This document shows, piece by piece, positions 43,291 to 49,966 of a stretch of DNA of 49,966 nt. The stretch lies in the NCBI RefSeq assembly GCF_000946815.1, contig NZ_CDRZ01000274.1, forward strand, positions 1 through 49,966. The letters run 5' to 3'. The position numbers and the translations under genes are program-made. A model generated the notes under the pieces. The model had not been told where the DNA came from, did not search any database, and saw only the letters and a program-made list of their open reading frames with translations. This DNA is from Syntrophaceticus schinkii (lineage in GTDB: Bacteria; Bacillota; DSM-12270; Thermacetogeniales; Thermacetogeniaceae). Numbering within the stretch: the stretch's first letter is position 1; every line of letters begins with the position of its first letter.

Positions 43291-44241
43291 ATGTCTGGTG
43301 CATACCTGGATAAAAGCTTAAAAGGACGGGATTTTCTGACGATATCTGATTTTACCGCTGAGGAGATCCGGCTGCTCATCGATGCCGCACATGACTTGAA
43401 GAGAGACTTAAAAGAGGGCATCCCTCATACGATTTTACAGGGGAAGAGCCTGGGGATGATCTTCACTAAGCCCTCTACACGCACCAGGGTTTCTTTTGAG
43501 GTGGGGATGTATCAACTCGGTGGCTATGCCCTTTTCCTGAGCTCCCAGGATATCCAGCTGCGCCGCGGGGAGTCCCTTCCTGATACAGCGCGCACCCTGG
43601 AGCGGTACCTGGATGGAATCATGATCAGAACCTTTGACCAGGAGGATGTGGATGAACTGGCCCAGTATGCCTCAATTCCGGTGATCAACGGACTAACAGA
43701 TATTGTTCACCCCACCCAGGTAGTGGCGGATCTGATGACTGTAGAAGAGCACCAGGGTAAACTGGCGGGTTTAAAGCTTGCTTATATCGGGGATGGGAAT
43801 AATGTTGCCCATTCCCTGCTGCAGATCTGTGCCAGGATGGGGGTGCATATGACCATCGCCTGCCCGCAGGGGTATGAGCCTGATGCGTCAGTTCTTCAAT
43901 CGGCTAGAAATGATGCCGCCAAATCCGGTGTGCAGCTGGAGGTAGTGGATGACCCGGTAGAGGCGGTCAAGGATGCTGACGCTGTCTACACAGACATCTG
44001 GGCAAGCATGGGACAGGAAAAGGAACAGGAAAAGCGGGCACAAGTTTTCCAGCACTATCAGGTAAATACTGAATTGCTAAAAGGAGCAAATGAAGATGTG
44101 ATTGTTCTGCACTGCCTGCCTGCTCATCGCGGTGAAGAGATCACCGATCAGGTGATCGATGGACCCCATTCGGTGGTTTTTGATGAGGCGGAAAACCGCC
44201 TGCATGCCCATAAGGCTATTATGGCCCTGTTAATAGGTTAA
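43291..44241 (+). CDS. argF: ornithine carbamoyltransferase, copy 1
   Basis: OTC makes citrulline from ornithine and carbamoyl phosphate. The 316-residue product has PSTRTRVSFE (residues 61-70, carbamoyl phosphate site), SLPDTARTLERY with the conserved Arg101, HPTQ (140-143), DIWASMGQE (ornithine loop) and HCLPAHRGEEI (Cys275). ATG 43291 follows GGGGAGATGTAAAAA. A terminator follows at 44387. Differs from copy 2 at eight residues and keeps the family consensus at 101. Confidence 0.96.
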   Translation: MSGAYLDKSLKGRDFLTISDFTAEEIRLLIDAAHDLKRDLKEGIPHTILQGKSLGMIFTKPSTRTRVSFEVGMYQLGGYALFLSSQDIQLRRGESLPDTARTLERYLDGIMIRTFDQEDVDELAQYASIPVINGLTDIVHPTQVVADLMTVEEHQGKLAGLKLAYIGDGNNVAHSLLQICARMGVHMTIACPQGYEPDASVLQSARNDAAKSGVQLEVVDDPVEAVKDADAVYTDIWASMGQEKEQEKRAQVFQHYQVNTELLKGANEDVIVLHCLPAHRGEEITDQVIDGPHSVVFDEAENRLHAHKAIMALLIG

Positions 44242-44386
44242 AGAGTGCCTGGCAGAAATGGATGTCAGATGCCGGAGGTCGGAGAAAAGACGGCCGCTTT
44301 TGGTGCCTGGTACTAAGGGGTATCCCTCTTTCCGGTGATCTTACCGGAGGTTGCATTGGTGTCAAATTGATTATCTATTTATGGAG

Positions 44387-44414
44387 ACTCGCCGTTGACA
44401 ATGGCGGGTTTTTT
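44387..44414 (+). terminator. Rho-independent terminator after argF copy 1
   Basis: A 10-bp stem ACTCGCCGTT / AATGGCGGGT with wobbles and a GAC loop is followed by six T. It would end the argCJBDF transcript, so copy 2 genes probably need another promoter or read-through. Confidence 0.88.
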
Positions 44415-44553
44415 CTATAGAGCGATGTTATCTATGGGGCCGGCATCCGGATTTCTGCCTGGCCGCGGCGGGTTTCTTCTCTGTAGACTATGTTGCTCTT
44501 TGACACCGGCGGAGAATAAAAACAGAGGGAAAGTCAGCAAAATGGAGCAAAAT

Positions 44554-44566
44554 GGTGACAGTCACC
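44554..44566. repeat. GGTGACAGTCACC palindrome
   Basis: Single perfect copy in the spacer after argF copy 1. The corresponding place in copy 2 holds two copies plus a partial one. The rest of 44415-44700 shows no gene. Confidence 0.8.
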
Positions 44567-44708
44567 ATAACCGAACACCACAACATATGACATGTAAAGA
44601 ATGCCCATATATCTAATGCAGCATTCAAAACCATTTTACGCACTTTTCGCACAGCCTGCCGTTCTCGTATCCCACCCTGTGGATGAGAACCGAGTGAGAC
44701 GCGAGAGT

Positions 44709-44773
44709 GAGACGCGAGAACCGTCCCCGTGTCTCTCCCTGTGGATGAGACGCGAGAACCGTCCCCGTGTCTC
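44709..44773. repeat. two tandem core hairpins at the duplication junction
   Basis: Two hairpins of the form GAGACGC - GAGAACCGTCCCC - GTGTCTC lie at 44709-44735 and 44747-44773. Each has a 7-bp stem with one G-T pair. The second is 9 bp before the point where argB similarity begins (44783), so the copy 1/copy 2 boundary falls at this element. Confidence 0.85.
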
Positions 44774-44782
44774 GACGTGTCT

Positions 44783-45058
44783 AAGGCCAATAAATTGGTG
44801 CTGCTTACAGATGTAGAAGGAATTTTTGTCGATCGTGATGACCCTCAGAGTCTTCTTTCAGTGATCAAAGCCGCGGAAGTCCCTGATCTGATCAGCAGGG
44901 GAGTGATTGCCGGCGGGATGATTCCCAAGGTGGAGTGCTGTGTCTATGCCCTCAAGAACGGTGTGGGGCGCACCCACATCATCGACGGCCGCATCCTGCA
45001 CTCAATCCTGCTGGAGGTCTTCACAGACGAAGGTGTCGGCACAATGGTAGATAAGTAG
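44783..45058 (+). pseudogene. argB: argB 3' fragment from the duplication
   Basis: The last 91 codons of argB ([21 protein letters not shown] to the stop), nearly identical to 41303-41578, with Lys to Gln at one site (DDPQSLL). The N-terminal three quarters, including the ATP-binding and glycine-rich loops, are absent. The frame is open upstream into the hairpin sequence (possible start GTG 44729), but a product would lack the catalytic half. Confidence 0.93.
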
Positions 45059-45377
45059 AAGATGCAGCGGGGACGGTTCCTGGCGCATTTCTGGAAGCAA
45101 CGTGGACGGCCGACTTCCGGCTTCCGACCGCTAGTTCTGTCAGGCTTGCTTTATTGCTAATACATATCAGTGAGTGTATTGGGAACATGTTTTATGGCCT
45201 ATTTTTTAGCAATCGGAAAATTATTATCAAAAGACCAGCCGAAAAAACAGAAGTCGGAAACCGTAAGTCGGAAGTCAGAAGTAGACGGAAATGCTTCTCA
45301 GGTGGATCAAAGGTGGATCAAAGGTGGATCAAATTAACAGGAGATTCTCTCAATCCACTTTATGCAACGAATTTTTC

Positions 45378-45426
45378 AACAACTAACAACTAACAACTAA
45401 CAACTAACAACTAACAACTAACCACT
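45378..45426 (+). repeat. heptamer array, 6 x AACAACT plus AACCACT
   Basis: Seven units directly before the broken argD. It sits where copy 1 has AACAAAC units, so both the unit sequence and the number have changed since duplication. Confidence 0.9.
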
Positions 45427-45445
45427 ATTGACGGGAGGAGATGTT

Positions 45446-46645
45446 ATGACAGGTAATCAAATAACTGAAATGGGGAAGAGATACCTGATGCAAAATTATG
45501 CACAACTTCCCCTGGTGATCGCCAGGGGGGATGGGGTGCGTGTTTGGGATGATGAAGGTAAGTCTTATCTTGATTTTGTAGGGGGGATCGCTGTCAATGC
45601 TGTGGGACACTGTCACCCCAGGGTAGTTGCTGCAATCCGCGAGCAGGCAGAGCGGTTGATTCACTGCTCCAACCTCTACTCGGTTTGAGCCCCTTGTCGG
45701 TTTTAGCCCGGGAGTTGGCAGTCTTAAGCGGCCTTGACCGTGTTTTCTTTTGCAACAGCGGTGCTGAGGCTAATGAGGCAGCAATCAAGCTTGCCCGCAA
45801 GTACGCCTACGAACATGGCAGGGAGAACCCGGAGATCATTGCTTTTACAAAGTCTTTTCACGGCAGGACACTGGGGACACTGGCAGCAACCGGCCAAGAG
45901 AAGTTTTCCCGCGGATTCACACCCCTGCCGGGGGGGTTTCGCCATCTCCCCTTCAATGATGTTGCGGAGCTGAAGAAGGCTGTAGGGTCGCAAACCGCAG
46001 CTGTTATGATAGAGCCGCTGCAGGGGGAGGGCGGTGTCTATCCCGCTTCCCTGGAACTGATGGAAACTCTGTCTGAACTGCGGCGTGAAGAGGGGATTTT
46101 GCTCATCTTTGATGAGGTGCAGTGCGGCCTGGGGCGTACCGGAAAGGCCTTTGCTTACGAACACTACGGGGTGCGGCCTGATATCCTTACCCTTGCTAAG
46201 GCCCTGGGGGGAGGACTGCCTATCGGTGCTGCGGTGGCGCGGGAAGAGGTAGCCAGGGTTTTCCAGCCCGGCACCCGACGGTTCCACCTTCGGGGGGAAC
46301 CCGGTGGCCTGTGCGGCAGCAAGGGCGGTTCTTCAGGTGCTTCAGGAAGAGGGGCTTGTTGAGCAGGCAGCAAAGACCGGGGAGTATATGAAAGCATGCC
46401 TGGATGCTCTGCAAAAGAAGTATCCATTTATCAAAGAGGTGCGGGGGATGGGACTGTTGATGGGGATGGAGCTTGACCGTCCCGGACAGGAGATGGTAGC
46501 ACTCTGTCAGGAGCGGGGACTCCTGATCAACTGCACTGCAGAGCGGGTGATACGCTTCCTGCCTCCTTTGATCATAACCAGAGAAGAGGTTGATGAGGCA
46601 GTGGGGATCCTGGAGGAGGCACTGCGTGTTTTAATCTTGTCATAG
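45446..46645 (+). pseudogene. argD: acetylornithine aminotransferase, copy 2, three 1-base insertions
   Basis: Nearly identical to 42059-43255 but with extra bases at about 45681 (CTACTCGG for CTACTGG), about 45696 (TTGTCGG for CTGTGG) and about 46279 (CACCCGACGG for CACCCACGG). The three insertions sum to +3, so the ends are in the same frame but the first break stops translation after about 80 codons. Lys251 and the PLP motif are encoded in the displaced middle frame. It may be a true pseudogene or a consensus error in the duplicated region. Confidence 0.88.
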
Positions 46646-46680
46646 AAAGCGATATTTTAAACAATAGGGAGATGTAAAAA

Positions 46681-47631
46681 ATGTCTGGTGCATACCTGGA
46701 TAAAAGCTTAAAAGGACGGGATTTTCTGACGATTTCTGATTTTACCGCTGAGGAGATCCGGCTGCTCATCGATGCCGCCCATGACTTGAAGAGAGACCTA
46801 AAAAAGGGCATCCCTCATACGATTTTACAGGGGAAGAGCCTGGGGATGATCTTCACAAAGCCCTCCACACGCACCAGGGTTTCTTTTGAGGTGGGGATGT
46901 ATCAACTCGGTGGCTATGCCCTTTTCCTGAGCTCCCAGGATATCCAGCTGCGCCGCGGGGAGTCCCTTCCCGATACAGCTGCGACCCTGGAGCGGTACCT
47001 GGACGGAATCATGATCAGGACATTTGATCAGGAGGATGTGGATGAACTGGCCCAGTATGCCTCAATTCCGGTGATCAACGGCTTGACAGATATTGTTCAC
47101 CCTACCCAGGTAGTGGCGGATCTGATGACTGTTGAAGAGCACCAGGGTAAACTGGCGGGTTTAAAGCTTGCCTATATCGGGGATGGGAACAATGTTGCCC
47201 ATTCTCTGTTGCAGATTTGTGCCAGGATGGGGGTGCACATGACCATCGCCTGCCCACAGGGGTATGAGCCGGATGTGTCAGTCCTTCAAGCCGCACGGAA
47301 GGATGCAGCCAAGTCCGGTGTACAGCTGGAGGTAGTGGAGGATCCGGTTGAGGCGGTCAAGGGCGCTGATGCTGTTTACACAGACATCTGGGCGAGTATG
47401 GGACAGGAAAAGGAACAGGAAAAGAGGGCGCAAGTTTTCCAGCACTATCAGGTAAATACTGAATTGCTAAAAGGAGCAAATGAAGATGTGATTGTTCTGC
47501 ACTGCCTGCCTGCTCATCGCGGTGAAGAGATCACCGATGAGGTTATCGATGGACCCCATTCGGTGGTTTTTGATGAGGCGGAAAACCGCCTGCATGCCCA
47601 TAAGGCTATTATGGCCCTATTAATAGGTTAA
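46681..47631 (+). CDS. argF: ornithine carbamoyltransferase, copy 2
   Basis: Intact 316-residue paralog of the enzyme at 43291, with the same STRTR, HPTQ, SMGQ and HCLP motifs. Differences from copy 1 are E42K, R101A, A199V, S204A, N207K, D220E, D228G and Q287E. R101 is normally conserved (DTARxL), so activity may differ. ATG 46681 follows AGGGAGATGTAAAAA. Its own terminator is at 47777. No strong promoter was found just upstream; the terminator after copy 1 may limit its expression. Confidence 0.94.
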   Translation: MSGAYLDKSLKGRDFLTISDFTAEEIRLLIDAAHDLKRDLKKGIPHTILQGKSLGMIFTKPSTRTRVSFEVGMYQLGGYALFLSSQDIQLRRGESLPDTAATLERYLDGIMIRTFDQEDVDELAQYASIPVINGLTDIVHPTQVVADLMTVEEHQGKLAGLKLAYIGDGNNVAHSLLQICARMGVHMTIACPQGYEPDVSVLQAARKDAAKSGVQLEVVEDPVEAVKGADAVYTDIWASMGQEKEQEKRAQVFQHYQVNTELLKGANEDVIVLHCLPAHRGEEITDEVIDGPHSVVFDEAENRLHAHKAIMALLIG

Positions 47632-47776
47632 AGAGTGCCTGGCAGAAATGGATGTCAGATGCCGGAGGTCGGAGAAAAGACGGCCGCTTTTGGTGCCTGG
47701 TACTAAGGGGTATCCCTCTTTCCGGTGATCTTACCGGAGGTTGCATTGGTGTCAAATTGATTATCTATTTATGGAG

Positions 47777-47804
47777 ACTCGCCGTTGACAATGGCGGGTT
47801 TTTT
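47777..47804 (+). terminator. Rho-independent terminator after argF copy 2
   Basis: Same stem, loop and T tract as at 44387-44414. Confidence 0.88.
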
Positions 47805-47956
47805 CTATAGAGCGATGTTATCTATGGGGCCGGCACCCGGATTTCTGCCTGGCCGCGGCGGGTTTCTTCTCTGTAGATTATGTTGCCCTTTGACACCGGC
47901 GGAGAATAAAAACAGAGGGAAAGTCAGCAAAATGGAGCAAAATGGTGACGCAAAAT

Positions 47957-47995
47957 GGTGACAGTCACCAGTAACCCAAAGTGGTGACAGTCACC
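47957..47995. repeat. two GGTGACAGTCACC palindromes
   Basis: Perfect copies at 47957-47969 and 47983-47995, preceded by a partial AATGGTGACG copy at 47941. Copy 1 of the duplication has one. Confidence 0.8.
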
Positions 47996-48138
47996 AATAA
48001 CTGAACACCACAACATATGACATGTAAAGAATGCCCATATATTTATTGCAGCATTCAAAACCATTTTACGTACTTTTCGCACAGCCTGCCGTTCTCGTAT
48101 CCCACCCGGTGGATGAGAACCGAGTGAGACGCGAGAGT

Positions 48139-48165
48139 GAGACGCGAGAACCGTCCCCGTGTCTC
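48139..48165. repeat. core hairpin at the right end of the arg duplication
   Basis: GAGACGC (48139-48145), GAGAACCGTCCCC core (48146-48158), GTGTCTC (48159-48165). Similarity to copy 1 ends here; the following sequence is unique. Open frames across 48031-48264 read through this element and are not believed. Confidence 0.85.
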
Positions 48166-48278
48166 AGCCAGCAGAAAGTAAATTACTCAAGCCTGACCCC
48201 AGGGAGGGAAAGGTTGGTCGATGGCGAATACATAAAGCACATCCTAATACAGGAAGATAGGTAAAGTGGGGGATTTAT

Positions 48279-49412
48279 TTGCGACTTCTTCATGCTGCAG
48301 ATGTGCACCTGGCTCCGGGAGTGCCGGAGCGCATGGAGGCCTTCCGTTCTGTGTGTCAGATGGTGGAAGATCTCGACTGTTCAGCCTTACTCATTTGTGG
48401 GGATCTCTTTGATTCCACCGCTGCTGCCCAAGATCTCAGGGTCGAGGTGCGCGAATTGTTTGATTCCTTGGGTAAAGATGTCTTTTTGATCCCTGGCAAC
48501 CACGACCTACAGGCTTTTCAATCCGGAGAGTACTACGGGAGGGATGTACACATCTGCAAGTATCCTGTCAGGTGGGAACTGGAGGGGGTTCCTCTCCTGG
48601 GAATACCCTATCTTCCAGGGCGGCAGGGTATCGAAGCACTCTGTTCCTTAGTGCATGGGGAAGAGTCCCCTTTTATAGCTCTTATGCATACGGATTTCTA
48701 CAATTCATCGTTATCAGCCTGTTTTTTTGCTGAAGAGAAAGATGACCAAGGCAGTGCCTGTTTATGGGACCGGGATCTGGAGCAGTTCCCTCCGTCCTAC
48801 ATCGCATTGGGGCACTGGCACAACCCTACACGCCCTCCCATCAAGATTAACAACACACAGGTGGCCTACAGCGGAACTCCCTATCCTACGGCAAAGGGGG
48901 AGAATGGGGCGCGCATCGTTTTTCTCATCGAAGTTTCTGTTGAGGGTATTTGTGTAGAGGGGGCGGAGATCCCTGGGGTGCCCCGCAGAGAAGCGGTATC
49001 CTTCTTCTTTGTTCCCGGGGAAGAGGAAAAAATATTAGAAGAGATAGGCACTTTTCTGGAGAGTGAGGCTGACAGCCAGGTTATCCTGGATCTGGAGGCA
49101 GAGGGATGGGTAGAGGGTATCAGTGAAGAGGACTGTGCAGCAGAAATAGAATTGATGGTGAGAAAAAACCGCGCTCGCTGGAGAGCCGTCAACACCGGAA
49201 CACCTCAGATCACCGGAATGGAGAGGCTGTCAGGGGTTGCCTTACGATGCCTGCAGTTCCTGGGTGAATTGGAACCCCCGGATCCCCTGGCTCTGGAGGA
49301 CTGCAGTGACCCATCTCTATATGAACTCGCCCGGGAAGTGCGGGAAGACCGACATGGCCTTTATCGCAAGGCTCTTTCCTTGCTGCTGCAGCAGATGGGA
49401 AGGGGGAGATAG
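48279..49412 (+). CDS. metallophosphoesterase, YhaO/SbcD-like DNA repair nuclease
   Basis: The 377-residue product has all five calcineurin-type motifs: HAADVHL (Asp8, His10), CGDLFD, PGNHD, LMHTD and ALGHWHNP. The order and length fit the Mre11/SbcD/YhaO nucleases, which with an SMC-like ATPase process DNA ends. TTG 48279 follows GTGGGGGATTTAT. The next gene starts 1 bp after its stop and encodes a P-loop ATPase, the usual partner. More like YhaO than classical SbcD by overall shape; not certain. Confidence 0.82.
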   Translation: MRLLHAADVHLAPGVPERMEAFRSVCQMVEDLDCSALLICGDLFDSTAAAQDLRVEVRELFDSLGKDVFLIPGNHDLQAFQSGEYYGRDVHICKYPVRWELEGVPLLGIPYLPGRQGIEALCSLVHGEESPFIALMHTDFYNSSLSACFFAEEKDDQGSACLWDRDLEQFPPSYIALGHWHNPTRPPIKINNTQVAYSGTPYPTAKGENGARIVFLIEVSVEGICVEGAEIPGVPRREAVSFFFVPGEEEKILEEIGTFLESEADSQVILDLEAEGWVEGISEEDCAAEIELMVRKNRARWRAVNTGTPQITGMERLSGVALRCLQFLGELEPPDPLALEDCSDPSLYELAREVREDRHGLYRKALSLLLQQMGRGR

Positions 49413-49413
49413 A

Positions 49414-49966
49414 GTGCGGATTTTGGAGATAAATTGCCAACCTGTGGGGCCCTTGACTAAACCGGTGTTGTATCTTCATAGCTATAAGAACTGCACAGTT
49501 GTTTTCGATGAAAATGAGACCGGGAAGACATCCCTGGTTGACATAATCGTAAATATGCTCTTTAAAAGAGGGAGCGCCCAGTCGCGCTTTCAATCACGGC
49601 GCTTTGATGACTATGATGGCTATGTAAAGCTGGAATACCAGGGGAATGAGATGACCTGCACAGGAAGTGTTGATCTGGACAAGAACTTCGGTTTCCCCCA
49701 GGAGTTTTCGCGGCTGCCTATTGTGCGCGGCAGTGACCTTCATTTTCTCTGGTCCGGCAAACGAGAGAAAAAGGGACCTCTTATTGATGCCTTGTATCCA
49801 GCATTTTTCAGCGGATTTTGAAGATAATCTGAGTACAGTTGTGGCAAATGCCCGCTCTGCGGCAGGGCTCCCGGCTAAGATGAACTACTGGACGAAGGGT
49901 AAACTGGAGGAGATCGGAGAGCAACTTGATCTTTACAGGAAAAAAGAATTTCTATTATCTGTTATG
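49414..49966 (+). CDS. AAA/SMC-like ATPase, YhaN/SbcC type, partial and frameshifted
   Basis: Runs off the window end. GTG 49414 lies 1 bp after the nuclease gene. The start VRILEINCQPVGPL and the P-loop VVFDENETGKTSLVDII mark an N-terminal ATPase lobe of the Rad50/YhaN kind. The usual first Gly of the Walker A (GxxxxGK) is Asp here. The literal frame stops at 49821; with one T fewer in GCATTTTTCAG (about 49803-49807) it reads PAFSADFEDNLSTVVANARS and continues to the window end. Confidence 0.75.

Larger units (their letters stand above)
41303..44735 (+). repeat. arg duplication, copy 1
   Basis: First copy of a tandem segment holding the 3' end of argB, a repeat-rich spacer, argD, argF, a terminator and a core hairpin. 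Copy 2 is 44783-48165. Coding parts are nearly identical, with scattered substitutions. Length differences trace mostly to repeat number in the spacers. Confidence 0.93.
44783..48165 (+). repeat. arg duplication, copy 2
   Basis: Second copy of the argB(3')-argD-argF segment, ending in the same GAGACGC-core-GTGTCTC hairpin (48139-48165) as copy 1. It lacks one GATGCAGCGGG unit, two 11-bp units and eight heptamers found in copy 1, and has extra palindrome copies near 47950-47995. Confidence 0.93.

Noticed and set aside
44242-44386. Horizontal transfer or insertion-sequence origin for arg copy 2
   Set aside because: Near identity to copy 1 and no transposase or terminal repeats other than the core hairpins make local duplication simpler.
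48031-48264. Open frame ending before the SbcD-like gene, and its twin at 44601-44816
   Set aside because: Reads through the core hairpin; frame and length differ between the two duplicate copies, so it is not conserved as protein.

Overview
The window is a roughly 50 kb chromosomal piece from a Gram-positive anaerobe of the Clostridia type (Bacillota). This rests on Bacillus/Clostridium-style gene order (rpmG-secE-nusG-rplKA-rplJL-rpoBC-L7Ae-rpsLG-fusA-tuf-S10-spc-alpha), the YbxF-like L7Ae gene between rpoC and rpsL, frequent TTG/GTG starts behind AGGAGG-type ribosome binding sites, zinc-type S14, a KOW gene between map and infA, and a cwlD spore-cortex amidase after rpsI. No species name can be justified from sequence alone.

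Layout. 1-391: a possible structured RNA and the rpmG promoter. 392-3140: rpmG, secE, nusG, rplK, rplA. 3158-4270: promoter, L10 leader with attenuator, rplJ, rplL. 4437-11797: terminator, promoter, rpoB, rpoC. 11838-33813: promoter, then one long run of ribosomal protein, fusA, tuf, secY, adk, map, infA, rpoA and truA genes, closing with rplM, rpsI and a strong terminator. rpmD (L30) is absent from its usual place. 34129-37715: cwlD, a fused MEMO/AMMECR1 protein and its radical SAM partner AmrS. 38057-44414: an arginine-type promoter/operator and argC-argJ-argB-argD-argF, ended by a terminator. 44783-48165: a second, tandem, slightly diverged copy of the block argB(3' end)-argD-argF. There argB is only a 91-codon fragment, argD is broken by three 1-base insertions, and argF is intact. 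48279-49966: a YhaO/SbcD-like nuclease and the start of a YhaN/SbcC-like ATPase.

Two window-wide themes stand out. First, many indispensable genes (secE, rplK, rpoB, rpoC, rplW, adk, rpmJ, rpsD twice, rplM) plus argC and the ATPase are interrupted by single-base indels, often in homopolymers, while the protein continues correctly in another frame. This looks like consensus sequence error rather than biology, and each gene is annotated across its frameshift. Second, the intergenic DNA is crowded with small repeats: hairpins with a constant core GAGAACCGTCYCC and changing stems, a palindrome GGTGACAGTCACC in at least six places, and heptanucleotide arrays (AGTNGTT / GGGAAGT types) that can start exactly at a gene's stop codon. 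These elements interrupt normally tight operons (rplK-rplA, rplM-rpsI), and a core hairpin sits at both ends of the arg duplication. That makes the repeat families, and their likely part in the duplication, the most interesting content.

Functionally the genes form the transcription/translation core (ribosome, RNA polymerase, elongation factors, SecY/SecE export, Adk and Map housekeeping), arginine biosynthesis from N-acetylglutamate to citrulline, an uncharacterised AmmeMemoRadiSam pair, one sporulation cell-wall enzyme and a DNA-end-processing nuclease/ATPase pair.
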